Below are positions 9,850 through 17,986 of a stretch of 64,000 bases of DNA, piece after piece; position 1 is the stretch's first letter; each line of letters starts with the position of its first letter. This DNA is from Thalassoroseus pseudoceratinae (GTDB lineage: Bacteria > Planctomycetota > Planctomycetia > Planctomycetales > Planctomycetaceae). The DNA lies in assembly GCF_011634775.1 (NCBI RefSeq), contig NZ_JAALXT010000002.1:992001-1056000 (forward strand), in the 5' to 3' direction. The translations under genes and the position numbers were made by a program. The notes beneath the pieces are model-generated. The model worked only from the letters and a program-made list of their open reading frames with translations, had not been told where the DNA came from and did not search any database.

Positions 9850-11607
9850 TCAATCGTTAGTGACTGTGCCCTCACCGCTCAATGGCTCAAGTGTGATCCG
9901 GTGAAAGCGGTATCGGCAGTCGTAAGCCCCGATGAACAGTGCTCGCTCGTCCGGTGTCTTCCAGTAATCCGAGAGAGACAGGCGGTCCGCATCTCCCTTC
10001 CATTCGATGATCTTCCGGCCGTCAACATTCACTAGGACTCCTTTCCGCGTGACGGTGACAATCACTTGCGAAAGCTGGTTTTTGCGAAATACAGAGCCGG
10101 TCCGCGTCGTGGCATTGCCGACGTTTTGGCCGTCGATGTTTTCCAGGGCACTCAAGGTCTTCCCGTTTGCCATGTAGTTGAACAAGGCCACAAACCGTTG
10201 CTTGCCCGACCGCTGACCAAGAATCAGACCGTTCGGTGGATCAAGCGGTTCGACAATGACCGTCAATCGATATTCCTCCGGCGGGACATATGGCAATTGC
10301 AGTCGTGCTCCAAATTGTTTCGGACCGAGCAACCGACCCTCGGCCAACGACCACATTCCGTTCTGCCAACATGACGTCGGATCAATCAGCTTCAGCAGGT
10401 CGATTTCCTTGACTGGCGAACCGTCACGATTGGATTTGCCCGCTTCCGGATCCGCAGAGGCAAGCAAATCCGAAGATGGCCTCGCCGGTAACGGTAGTTG
10501 CTTTGGATCGCTGCGGACTTGAAAATACCCCCACAATTCCGCACGGGTTCCATCGACCAACTCCGCATCGATGCGGTAGCTGACCGGTGTGGGCCGATCA
10601 AATGTGCCAATCGAAGCCAGCTCCGGTTCCGCTTTTGACCAACTCTGGGGAACCTCGACCCATGGCCCGGTCACAGAAGTCTGGTAACGCATTCGCACGC
10701 GTTTGACTTCTACATCATCCGGCCATGTCAGAGTCAAATGGACGGGTTCTCCTGGCTTCGGTACGCGGGGCTGTGGTGTGGCTGTGAACTCCGTGAATAA
10801 CTTGGTCTGAGAGTCGGACGGTGCATCTGTCGGTTCCCATCTCAACTTCAACTTCTGTTCCTTGTCCAGCCACGATTCACTTAGCCAACCGCGGTATTGG
10901 CCCTGACTCATGACGGAGCCATTTCCCGGTTCTGGATGGGGCAACCCGACCGTGTGGCCGCAACCTTCATGGTAAACAACGCAGTCAGAACCTCGATAAG
11001 GCACCCGCCAACCATCGGCACTGACCAAACCCCATCCTTTCCCTTCTTTCGCAAAGTAAGTTGCTCTCGCCCCGCCAGCGGTCGCACCCGGGAAATGTTG
11101 CCCCCGGTTGTAATTGCCTTCAAAGACCAATTGCCCATCTTGCGGACGAAGTCGATAGAAATCATCAAGCGGCCGCCAGTTGATTTCGCTGAGAACCAAC
11201 AGAATCGGAAAGGCTTTCTCCGGCAGTGGAGCGTCTTTGAGTCGGCTCTCTGTTTCCCGAAGCGTGCGATAAAAGATCGCATTTGCGTCACCCGCTCTGA
11301 GTTCCTCGGTCGTCAATTTGGAAACGAACGGCTCGGGATGCACGTGGGTGGTCAAGACGGATTGGCCTGTGAACTCCCGATGGTGAAACAGTCTGATCCG
11401 CCGGCAGAAGTAGTCGACCCGTTCTCGCCAATCTGCGAGTGGTTTGCGATCCGCCGGGACGAAGTACGCCACGCGAACGGCGATGGCACTCGTGTCGTGT
11501 TTTCCGTCCCAAGTCCGTGTCCCTGCGAAAACCGACGCAGTGACCCATCCCACTGCAATCACCACGAAACAGGCCAGACGTTTCCAAGCACGTTGATGAG
11601 GATTCAT
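9850..11607 (-). CDS. Exported metallopeptidase-like protein with C-terminal DUF1080/LamG-like domain
   Basis: About 585 residues from the ATG at 11607, which places a signal peptide (KRLACFVVIAVGW, cleavage near VFAG) at the N-terminus; ATGs at 11643 and 11676 are possible. Residues 40-230 form a domain ending in HEGCGHTVGLPHPEPG (His about 213). This resembles a zinc-peptidase HExxHxxGxxH motif but has one extra residue between Glu and the second His. A middle region of about 120 residues (PRVPKPGEPVHLTLTW) looks like a fibronectin or Ig-like beta domain. The last 180 residues resemble a DUF1080/LamG-like beta-jellyroll (ALFIGAYDCRYRFHRI). Peptidase activity is a guess and the altered spacing may abolish it. 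It is preceded on the same strand by a hairpin. Confidence 0.75.
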   Translation of the reverse strand: MNPHQRAWKRLACFVVIAVGWVTASVFAGTRTWDGKHDTSAIAVRVAYFVPADRKPLADWRERVDYFCRRIRLFHHREFTGQSVLTTHVHPEPFVSKLTTEELRAGDANAIFYRTLRETESRLKDAPLPEKAFPILLVLSEINWRPLDDFYRLRPQDGQLVFEGNYNRGQHFPGATAGGARATYFAKEGKGWGLVSADGWRVPYRGSDCVVYHEGCGHTVGLPHPEPGNGSVMSQGQYRGWLSESWLDKEQKLKLRWEPTDAPSDSQTKLFTEFTATPQPRVPKPGEPVHLTLTWPDDVEVKRVRMRYQTSVTGPWVEVPQSWSKAEPELASIGTFDRPTPVSYRIDAELVDGTRAELWGYFQVRSDPKQLPLPARPSSDLLASADPEAGKSNRDGSPVKEIDLLKLIDPTSCWQNGMWSLAEGRLLGPKQFGARLQLPYVPPEEYRLTVIVEPLDPPNGLILGQRSGKQRFVALFNYMANGKTLSALENIDGQNVGNATTRTGSVFRKNQLSQVIVTVTRKGVLVNVDGRKIIEWKGDADRLSLSDYWKTPDERALFIGAYDCRYRFHRITLEPLSGEGTVTND

Positions 11608-11694
11608 GAACGCAAACAATCCAAGAAGGTGACGACTCTTCATCAATGACAACGGATGTACGGGCGATGCAACCAATGGGCAGCATACACAGAG

Positions 11695-11733
11695 CTGAGA
11701 CAGGGCACGAGCATCCCCCGTGCCCTGTCTCAG
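11695..11733 (-). other. Perfect 15-bp stem-loop between two minus-strand genes
   Basis: Bases 11695-11709 are the exact reverse complement of 11719-11733, with a nine-base loop. The stem is GC-rich (CTGAGACAGGGCACG). It lies about 160 bases after the stop of the metallophosphatase-like gene and before the start of the next gene. No T-run follows on either strand, so a canonical intrinsic terminator is not supported. A terminator of another type, an operator or an RNA-processing hairpin are possible. Confidence 0.55.
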
Positions 11734-11892
11734 TATACAGAGTCAATGGTGTCGGCAACAATCGGCATATTTTGTTGCGGCTAAGGAATCCAGAATGTCC
11801 GATGCGACAATCGTCGACGACCACGTTCGCTGAGTAGTGCGGATCGATTCGGTTGACGGGAAGGGGGTGATTGTGGATTCGCTGCGGGAATT

Positions 11893-13041
11893 CTAACGCA
11901 ACGCAGATTTCTGGCCACGCTCGAATTCTTGACGATCCAACACCGTCCCTTTCAAATTCTTGATTTCCACCGTCATTGGACCGTCGTGTTTCACGGTCAG
12001 CAGGACGTAACTATCCTCGCCGGCAAGAAACTTCGATTGGGGATCGGGGTACTGATTGCCTCGCCCATTGAGAGCGGTATTGTAGTAAGGGAAGCGGTCC
12101 GCCTCGGCGCGTTCGGCATAGTAACCGAAGCCCGTGATGCACGCAGTTCCGCGACGAAACAGCTCATGCCATTGACCGCCAGCTCGGCGACGAATGCTGG
12201 CGTTCTGTTCGTTGTAGAGGGTGACAACAAAGCCGAGAGGCTTCTGCATCAATGCCTGGTACCAACGGAACTGTTCTGATTCTTCATCGAAAGCGTGGCA
12301 GGTCTGCCAAGTCGTGCCGAAGTCAGACGTATGGTTGAAGTCCAGGGCGACCAGCCTCAGGTCAAATTCGGGTAAGTCGAAATGCCATTTCCACTCGTCG
12401 CCCGGAAGTTCGAAGAATCGGCGGAACGCTGTTGCGTCCACATCGTACACCGGTTCGGCAGGTGGTTTGTTTCCGCGAGGGCGTATCTCCCGATCGTGAT
12501 TGCCCAGCACCGGCATCATCGGCGTGGAGCGGAAAAGCTCGGGGTAGGTGTCGATCAACTCGACATATGGCAGAATACAATTTTTGGTGCCGTCGCCGCA
12601 CTTGTCCCAAAGTCGGGCAATATTGTCGCCAGCCGTAAGCAGCAGATGGACGTCGTCTGCGTCGATGGCGGACAGATCGGGTTTGCCTTGCCAATCGGCA
12701 ACCACCGCAACGCGTAACACATCCGTCGGATACGCCTTGAACGAGGCATCCGTTGAATGTTGATTGCCGGTGCTGACCGAGTAGTGGTAGATCGCGTTTC
12801 GGTATTGAAGCGGAATTTCGACATGATGCAGCGTCGAATTTTCCCGAATCCGTACCGACTCACCGTATTCTTTCGACAGGCCAAAACGCACGGTGGAATC
12901 GCCCGCTTGGTCACTCAGCCAATTCACGACGATCTTACTCGGATCGTTCGATCGGTGCGTGAGCCAAATGCGGGTGATTTCTCCCGCTGCCACAGTTTCC
13001 TGAGCAAGCGGAAGCAAAATCAGTGTCAGGAGCAGTCTCAT
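11893..13041 (-). CDS. Exported purple-acid-phosphatase-like metallophosphatase, probably degenerate
   Basis: About 382 residues. The ATG at 13041 has TGAGG seven bases upstream; a TTG at 13053 would overlap the preceding gene. A signal peptide ([14 protein letters not shown]) is followed by a fibronectin-like domain ([19 protein letters not shown]) as in purple acid phosphatases, then a calcineurin-like core. [12 protein letters not shown] and PVLGNHDRE match the GD and GNHD metal blocks. The first block reads VVADWQGKP where a DxH is expected. The later His-containing blocks are replaced by [11 protein letters not shown] and TGFGYYAER, so several metal ligands are missing. It follows the endonuclease/exonuclease/phosphatase gene by eight bases, in one unit. 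The fold is fairly sure; catalytic competence is doubtful. Confidence 0.78.
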   Translation of the reverse strand: MRLLLTLILLPLAQETVAAGEITRIWLTHRSNDPSKIVVNWLSDQAGDSTVRFGLSKEYGESVRIRENSTLHHVEIPLQYRNAIYHYSVSTGNQHSTDASFKAYPTDVLRVAVVADWQGKPDLSAIDADDVHLLLTAGDNIARLWDKCGDGTKNCILPYVELIDTYPELFRSTPMMPVLGNHDREIRPRGNKPPAEPVYDVDATAFRRFFELPGDEWKWHFDLPEFDLRLVALDFNHTSDFGTTWQTCHAFDEESEQFRWYQALMQKPLGFVVTLYNEQNASIRRRAGGQWHELFRRGTACITGFGYYAERAEADRFPYYNTALNGRGNQYPDPQSKFLAGEDSYVLLTVKHDGPMTVEIKNLKGTVLDRQEFERGQKSALR

Positions 13042-13049
13042 GAACAACC

Positions 13050-13925
13050 TCAACGGTGGCCTTCCAATTGATCAAACACCGCTAACTGGGGCAGATGATC
13101 GCTGAGAGCAAACGACTCAGCATCAGCAACGTTCACGCGAAATGCTCCCTCGAAGAGCGGCCGCGATTCCGTGATTTGCTTCGCAATCGGGCCCGTCGCC
13201 ATTACGTAGTCGATTCGATGTTTGGGATCGTCGGCCTTAATTGTCAGCCCTTGGCCTTGACCCGCTTCCGCAAAGGTGTCAATCCAACCGGCCTCAATCC
13301 AAAGATCGTATTCCTCGGAATCGGGATTGTGGTTGAGATCACCGATCAGCAGCATCGAACGGCCGGAGTCGAGGTCCTCTTTCATTGCTCCCAACATGGC
13401 CCGAATCTCTTTCAGTCGGACCGTCGGATCGGCAACCGGAAACAGGTGAGCCGAATGAACAATCAACGGTTCGCCGCTGGGTAACTTGACCGTGCCTCGA
13501 CCCCAGTGCCGTGTGAACAGATCTTTCGGTCGCTCGTAACTGAGGGGCACATTTTCGGAGTCGGTGATTTCGTGCTTGCTGAGCAGCGTTCCCGGCCAAT
13601 TGCCGCCGCTCGGGAAACGAACATGGTTCATGCCAAGATGCTTGGCAACTTCCTTCGCAACCGCTTCACTCGGCGACTCTGAGAAGTTGACGATATCCGG
13701 TTCATACAATGCCAACTCCATCGCCAGACGCTCGGCCATCTGTCCCTTCGCGACCGCCTTCTTCGCCAACGGCCGCTCGGCGGGCCAACCTTTGCAAGCG
13801 TAGACATTGTAAGCGATCACTCGCAGCGGCGGATGTTTCTTGTCCTCAGCAATGCTCGGAAGAGTGAAAGCGGATATCCCGGCAGCACCAAGAGCCGTGC
13901 AAAACTGGCGTCGTGAAAACTTCAT
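13050..13925 (-). CDS. Endonuclease/exonuclease/phosphatase family protein, Tat-exported
   Basis: A 291-residue protein whose ATG is preceded by a GGGGA site. The N-terminus [14 protein letters not shown] is a twin-arginine signal. The remainder matches the EEP (DNase I-like) fold: [13 protein letters not shown] at the start of the domain, [12 protein letters not shown] carrying the metal-binding Glu, [11 protein letters not shown] with the catalytic-region His, [15 protein letters not shown] with the Asp and Asn pair, HRIDYVMAT, and [11 protein letters not shown] with the terminal Asp-His. All major catalytic blocks are present, so it is probably active. Substrates in this family range from DNA and RNA to phosphodiester metabolites and sphingomyelin, so the target is open. 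It is the first gene of a two-gene unit with the metallophosphatase-like gene. Confidence 0.88.
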   Translation of the reverse strand: MKFSRRQFCTALGAAGISAFTLPSIAEDKKHPPLRVIAYNVYACKGWPAERPLAKKAVAKGQMAERLAMELALYEPDIVNFSESPSEAVAKEVAKHLGMNHVRFPSGGNWPGTLLSKHEITDSENVPLSYERPKDLFTRHWGRGTVKLPSGEPLIVHSAHLFPVADPTVRLKEIRAMLGAMKEDLDSGRSMLLIGDLNHNPDSEEYDLWIEAGWIDTFAEAGQGQGLTIKADDPKHRIDYVMATGPIAKQITESRPLFEGAFRVNVADAESFALSDHLPQLAVFDQLEGHR

Positions 13926-14100
13926 CGTCGTGAATCCCCAGTGAGGTGTTCGTACAGCCGCACATTGTTACACGGACGATTTCACACGTCCACCGTCGCC
14001 ATCTACAACCACAAGCTTGGTCGAGAAAAAACAACGCGGCTTTCGGCAAATCAAAGCGACATGATTGACTTAATCTGTTTTGACCGGTTTCGATTCTATT

Positions 14101-15597
14101 CTACCGATGTTGAGTCGATAGACGATGCATTTCGGCGACGATGTCATTTCCCAAATAGATGCGATTGATCAGGTTACTATAGACCGAGGAAAAACGTTCG
14201 TTCTGCCACAAATCGCCGAACACTGAATTCAATTTGATAAATGATAGCTTGTCTTCACGAGAGCGACTAGCTGCCGCATGCAATTCCACCTTCATGTCGT
14301 CAACAATGTCAAGTGGTTCACCAGCTTGGTTGACTTGTCGATCGCTATACAAGCACCAAGCGGCGATCACGAGTGTTGCAAGGTCAATGCTACGGCCCTC
14401 GTTCAAATTCGCTTCAATAGTTGGTAGTAGGAATACTGGTAGTTTGCTAGAACTTTGCAAACATATACGACTGACATGATCCCGAATATTCGGGTTGCCG
14501 AATCGTTCGATCAAACTGTTCTTGTATTGATCCAGATCGATTCCAGGAACAGGTTCCAGCGTCGGAGTCGCTTCGATGTCCATAAATAGTCGTAGATAGT
14601 GAGCAAATCGCTCGTCTTCGATACAGTCGTTAATAGTCTCGTGTCCGTGAATTGCTCCTAGTATCCCCAAGACTGAATGTCCCGCGTTGAGCAAACGCAG
14701 TTTCATTGTTTCGTAGGGCACCACATTCGGAACGAACTGTACACCGACTTGTTCCCACGCCGGGCGACCGCACGAAAACTTGTCTTCAACGACCCATTGA
14801 CAGAATGGCTCACACGTTACCGGCCATTGGTCGCGGAACCCATATTCGGATTCGAGATAGTGTATGTCTCTGTCTGTTGTCACTGGCGTGATGCGATCGA
14901 CCATGGAGTTAGGGAACGTCACATGCGTTTCGATCCACTTGGCAAGTTCATTGTCTTGTCGCCGAGCAAAGCTAAGTAGCATTCGCTGAGTGAGATTACC
15001 GTTGTGTTGTATGTTATCACAGGACAAAACGGTGAATGCCGGGAGTCCCCGGTCGCGACGACGACGGAGCGATTCCGTTAGATACCCAAAGACTAGTCGC
15101 GGTTGCGATGGATGTTCCAAGTCATGTTGGGCATCAGGGTTGTCGAAATCAAAGTCACCCGTGTCAGTGTCGATGTTATAGCCGCCTTCGGTGACCGTTA
15201 GTGACACAACGTGTGTGTCTGCATGCGACATCTTTGCTAGGACTAATTCAGGATCATCGGCACCAAAGGCGAAGTCTATGATTGATCCCACGACACGGGT
15301 GTCAATCTGTTGATCGGGATGTTTGACGATTAGGGTGTAGAGACCGTCTTGTTCACTGAGAATATTGCTCATTCGCCGATCGTCTTGGCGGATGCCGACT
15401 CCACAAATGCCCCAATTGTTCGCCTCGCCTGTCTGCAACAACTGATCGGTATAGACCGCCTCGTGCGACCGATGAAATCCGCCCACGCCAACGTGTACAA
15501 TGCCAGTCCGGACTTGACTGCGATCATAAGTGGGCCGTTCAACGGCTTTCGGCAACGCTGACAGATTAGCCTGGTTTAATTTAATAGGATGGCTCAC
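14101..15597 (-). CDS. Mannitol dehydrogenase family polyol/uronate oxidoreductase
   Basis: A 498-residue protein, the usual length of long-chain mannitol 2-dehydrogenases. The start is a GTG with AAGGTGA upstream, overlapping the permease stop by four bases (GTGA). The N-terminal Rossmann part has IVHVGVGGFHRSHEA as its dinucleotide-binding loop. SLTVTEGGYN, MVDRITPVTTDRD and TMKLRLLNAGHSVLG (catalytic Lys and the Asn/His pair) are family signatures. The family oxidises mannitol or arabinitol to the ketose, or reduces fructuronate and tagaturonate. The sequence looks closest to the mannitol/fructose branch, but this is a judgement by eye. Coupling to a permease suggests uptake and oxidation of the same substrate. 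Confidence 0.92.
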   Translation of the reverse strand: MSHPIKLNQANLSALPKAVERPTYDRSQVRTGIVHVGVGGFHRSHEAVYTDQLLQTGEANNWGICGVGIRQDDRRMSNILSEQDGLYTLIVKHPDQQIDTRVVGSIIDFAFGADDPELVLAKMSHADTHVVSLTVTEGGYNIDTDTGDFDFDNPDAQHDLEHPSQPRLVFGYLTESLRRRRDRGLPAFTVLSCDNIQHNGNLTQRMLLSFARRQDNELAKWIETHVTFPNSMVDRITPVTTDRDIHYLESEYGFRDQWPVTCEPFCQWVVEDKFSCGRPAWEQVGVQFVPNVVPYETMKLRLLNAGHSVLGILGAIHGHETINDCIEDERFAHYLRLFMDIEATPTLEPVPGIDLDQYKNSLIERFGNPNIRDHVSRICLQSSSKLPVFLLPTIEANLNEGRSIDLATLVIAAWCLYSDRQVNQAGEPLDIVDDMKVELHAAASRSREDKLSFIKLNSVFGDLWQNERFSSVYSNLINRIYLGNDIVAEMHRLSTQHR

Positions 15598-17333
15598 GAC
15601 GGTTCACCTTGTTGGACGTTTAACGATTTCTCATGACGCAGCGCCCAATACGCCGAGCCAAAGTAGATGATTGTGCAGACGAATCCCCAGGTGTGAAACG
15701 CGTCTGCATTGGTTTTGTAAACTTGCATGTTAGGACTAGCGAACATCACACGCAGCGCCAATAGCAAGATAACTGTCAATGAGATCCACGCGATCGTTCG
15801 TAGGGTTCGGTAGAACAAACCTTTACTTCCAGTCGGATGTTGATGTTCTTCAGCCTCGCGAGCATGATAGGCTGCAATGTTCGCATTCAATTCCTGCTCG
15901 GCAGCTTCTTCTTCCGGGTACGCACTAGCAGCCCCGTAGAATCGGGCCATCACGGTGTACAAGACAATCGTGAAGAGCCAAGTTGGTAGGAATAGATAGA
16001 AGAACGACATGACATTGAGTGAACCTAGTCCAAAGCCAAATAACAGACCGGCAATCCATGAAACGATTGCTGGAATACTATGGTCAAGTTTTCGATAGGT
16101 GGCCCAATACCGTGTCATTCCCAAGCGAGGGAAAAGCACGTGCTCAGCGAAAACAATTCCTCCAACAGGTACGACAAGTAAACCCGCATACGTTAATAGA
16201 GGAAGCATCTGACTGAATACAAATGGGAAGCAGGCGACAATTACTGTAGTGCAGCCGACTGCCAGTGTTACTTTCATTCGCGAGTGGTTGTAGAAGATTG
16301 CTTGTGCCGCTAGTCCCGCTCGATACAGGTTGGCATTGGCTGTGGTCCAACCGGCCACGATGACGATGACATACCCCGACCACCCGAGAGCTTGAAAGGC
16401 CACGTCGCCAGGATCAAGTTCGACGATCGACGACTTGAGAATTGCTGCGGTTCCAGCCCCCATGATTCCGGCAGCAATCCATGCAATGTAATGTCCAAAG
16501 AGCATCCCAGCACTTGTGCAGAGTCCGTAGAGCGAATGTTTGGCATAGCGAAAGAGTGCCATGTCGATCAGACCGAAGTGAGTTAGCGTGTTGGCGGCCC
16601 AAGCGAAGCCGATGACTTCGAGCAACCCGACCCCTGGTTGACCATCGCTGTTCAGTCCTGTCCAAATCGAACGGTCGCCGATGGTGATGAAGTCGTTGAA
16701 ACTCGCGAGCTGCGTTCGCCCGAGGACCGATTCCGCCAAAGCGGGCATCAAAGCCAACGCCCCAGCGGTAAACATAACGACCAACCACGGTCCACATATG
16801 GAAGAGAATTCTGCAACCGCGTTGAACCCGTACATAGCGACTAGCACAACAATTATCCCGACCCCTAAGACGATTAGGACGAACGTGCTGTCAGTCGGGT
16901 ACCATTGCAACTGAGCCGGTATACGAAACAGGAGTCGAACCGCCGTGCTGGAAACTGTTATCATCGCCGCCGAAATTACAGTGAAAATTAGGACGTTTGC
17001 CCAGTTATAGAGATTGGTCATTGAATCGCCGGCAATTTTGTGCAGGTACGTATAGAGACTGAGACGTGTTTGCACGGCGATCGGTGCGGTGATTAGGGTC
17101 CAACTGGCAATCGCAAGAAGATTGCCGATCAACAAACCGATCAAAATATCGGACGTCGTGGCGCCCAGTGCGACAAAAGTCGCTCCAATCACAAACTCCG
17201 TCGCCGCCACATGCTCGCCAGCGTAGAGTCCAAGGAAATGCGGCCAACTATGGAGTTGGTGTTTACCGATTGGGATTTGTTCTGGTTCGAGGTCGGCAAC
17301 GCTAGGAGTCTGGGGTGTGGATGCGGTAGACAT
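15594..17333 (-). CDS. NCS1-type (cytosine permease-like) membrane transporter
   Basis: About 579 residues from the ATG at 17333; an ATG 29 codons upstream exists, but the shorter form begins just before a hydrophilic leader typical of transporters. About twelve transmembrane segments lie between residues 50 and 470, and two more near the C-terminus after a charged loop (EEEAAEQELN). The membrane core resembles the nucleobase:cation symporter-1 family; VIVAGWTTANANLYRAGLA aligns with the WTTxDNxLY block of cytosine permeases. Its stop codon overlaps the start of the mannitol dehydrogenase-family gene, so the two are co-translated. NCS1 proteins usually carry nucleobases, hydantoins or thiamine, so a polyol or sugar-acid substrate would be unusual. 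The substrate is unknown. Confidence 0.8.
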   Translation of the reverse strand: MSTASTPQTPSVADLEPEQIPIGKHQLHSWPHFLGLYAGEHVAATEFVIGATFVALGATTSDILIGLLIGNLLAIASWTLITAPIAVQTRLSLYTYLHKIAGDSMTNLYNWANVLIFTVISAAMITVSSTAVRLLFRIPAQLQWYPTDSTFVLIVLGVGIIVVLVAMYGFNAVAEFSSICGPWLVVMFTAGALALMPALAESVLGRTQLASFNDFITIGDRSIWTGLNSDGQPGVGLLEVIGFAWAANTLTHFGLIDMALFRYAKHSLYGLCTSAGMLFGHYIAWIAAGIMGAGTAAILKSSIVELDPGDVAFQALGWSGYVIVIVAGWTTANANLYRAGLAAQAIFYNHSRMKVTLAVGCTTVIVACFPFVFSQMLPLLTYAGLLVVPVGGIVFAEHVLFPRLGMTRYWATYRKLDHSIPAIVSWIAGLLFGFGLGSLNVMSFFYLFLPTWLFTIVLYTVMARFYGAASAYPEEEAAEQELNANIAAYHAREAEEHQHPTGSKGLFYRTLRTIAWISLTVILLLALRVMFASPNMQVYKTNADAFHTWGFVCTIIYFGSAYWALRHEKSLNVQQGEPS

Positions 17334-17986
17334 ACAGTATCTGACCTGTCTTGATTCGTTCGCAAAGTTTTGATGAAAAGACGGAGCGATGGAGTCATCG
17401 TTTTGGGAGTTTGATGCCAAAGCTTCGATTGGTGCTTCGGACTGTCATGCAAGATGGGAAATAATTTTGGCCTCAACAAGAGAGTCATCGGCCTAGGATT
17501 TTATCTACGTTGTCTTGAAACTCGACGCAGGACTACTAAGCAGTTCACGCGAATGATCGGCTTCACCATTGGTCTGGCATCGAAGATGATACGGCAAACA
17601 CGTCGAAAATGCTCGGCTAATGGAGGGTTCCTTTCTCTTCTCCGGTGACGAATGACGACACGGTTTGCTCGTTCCGCAAGCAAAAAACGGTTCTCACAGA
17701 GTTCGTCCGTGGATGGGTTCGATAACAACGATGTTGTCCAACGTGTGTCTTCCAGCTCTCTGTGGGCACGATGGTTCTGGGGCCGAGGTCGAATTTTCTC
17801 ACTTCTGCCAATTTCTCACTTCTGCCAAGTGGTCCCGGATATCGGGTTCGTGACGGCGTTGAAGGGGCGGTTTCATCCTGATGATTGGCAAACTCGGTCG
17901 ATGGAACGTATCTTAGCATATACCGGTTCAGTACGGTCACCTTGCCGTCCTCGGCCGCGTTCTTCAAACGACAAGTGAGATGATTG
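17334..17986. promoter_or_regulatory. Intergenic region between divergent permease and PSD genes
   Basis: About 650 bases separate the minus-strand permease gene from the plus-strand PSD gene, so promoters for both must lie here. No convincing gene is seen: open frames on either strand have no recognisable product and poor ribosome sites. I cannot place promoter boxes with confidence. The notable element is a perfect tandem duplication of 17 bases at 17795-17828, listed separately. Confidence 0.5.
17795..17828. repeat. Perfect 17-bp tandem duplication
   Basis: The unit TTTCTCACTTCTGCCAA occurs at 17795-17811 and again, identically and with no spacer, at 17812-17828. It lies about 160 bases upstream of the PSD gene start. 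It may be a replication-slippage duplication or a doubled protein-binding site; a 17-bp period is not a helical repeat, so cooperative same-face binding is not obvious. Confidence 0.8.

Noticed and set aside
10897-11649. 250-codon plus-strand frame
   Set aside because: Antisense to the metallopeptidase-like gene; the minus-strand protein has clear domains.
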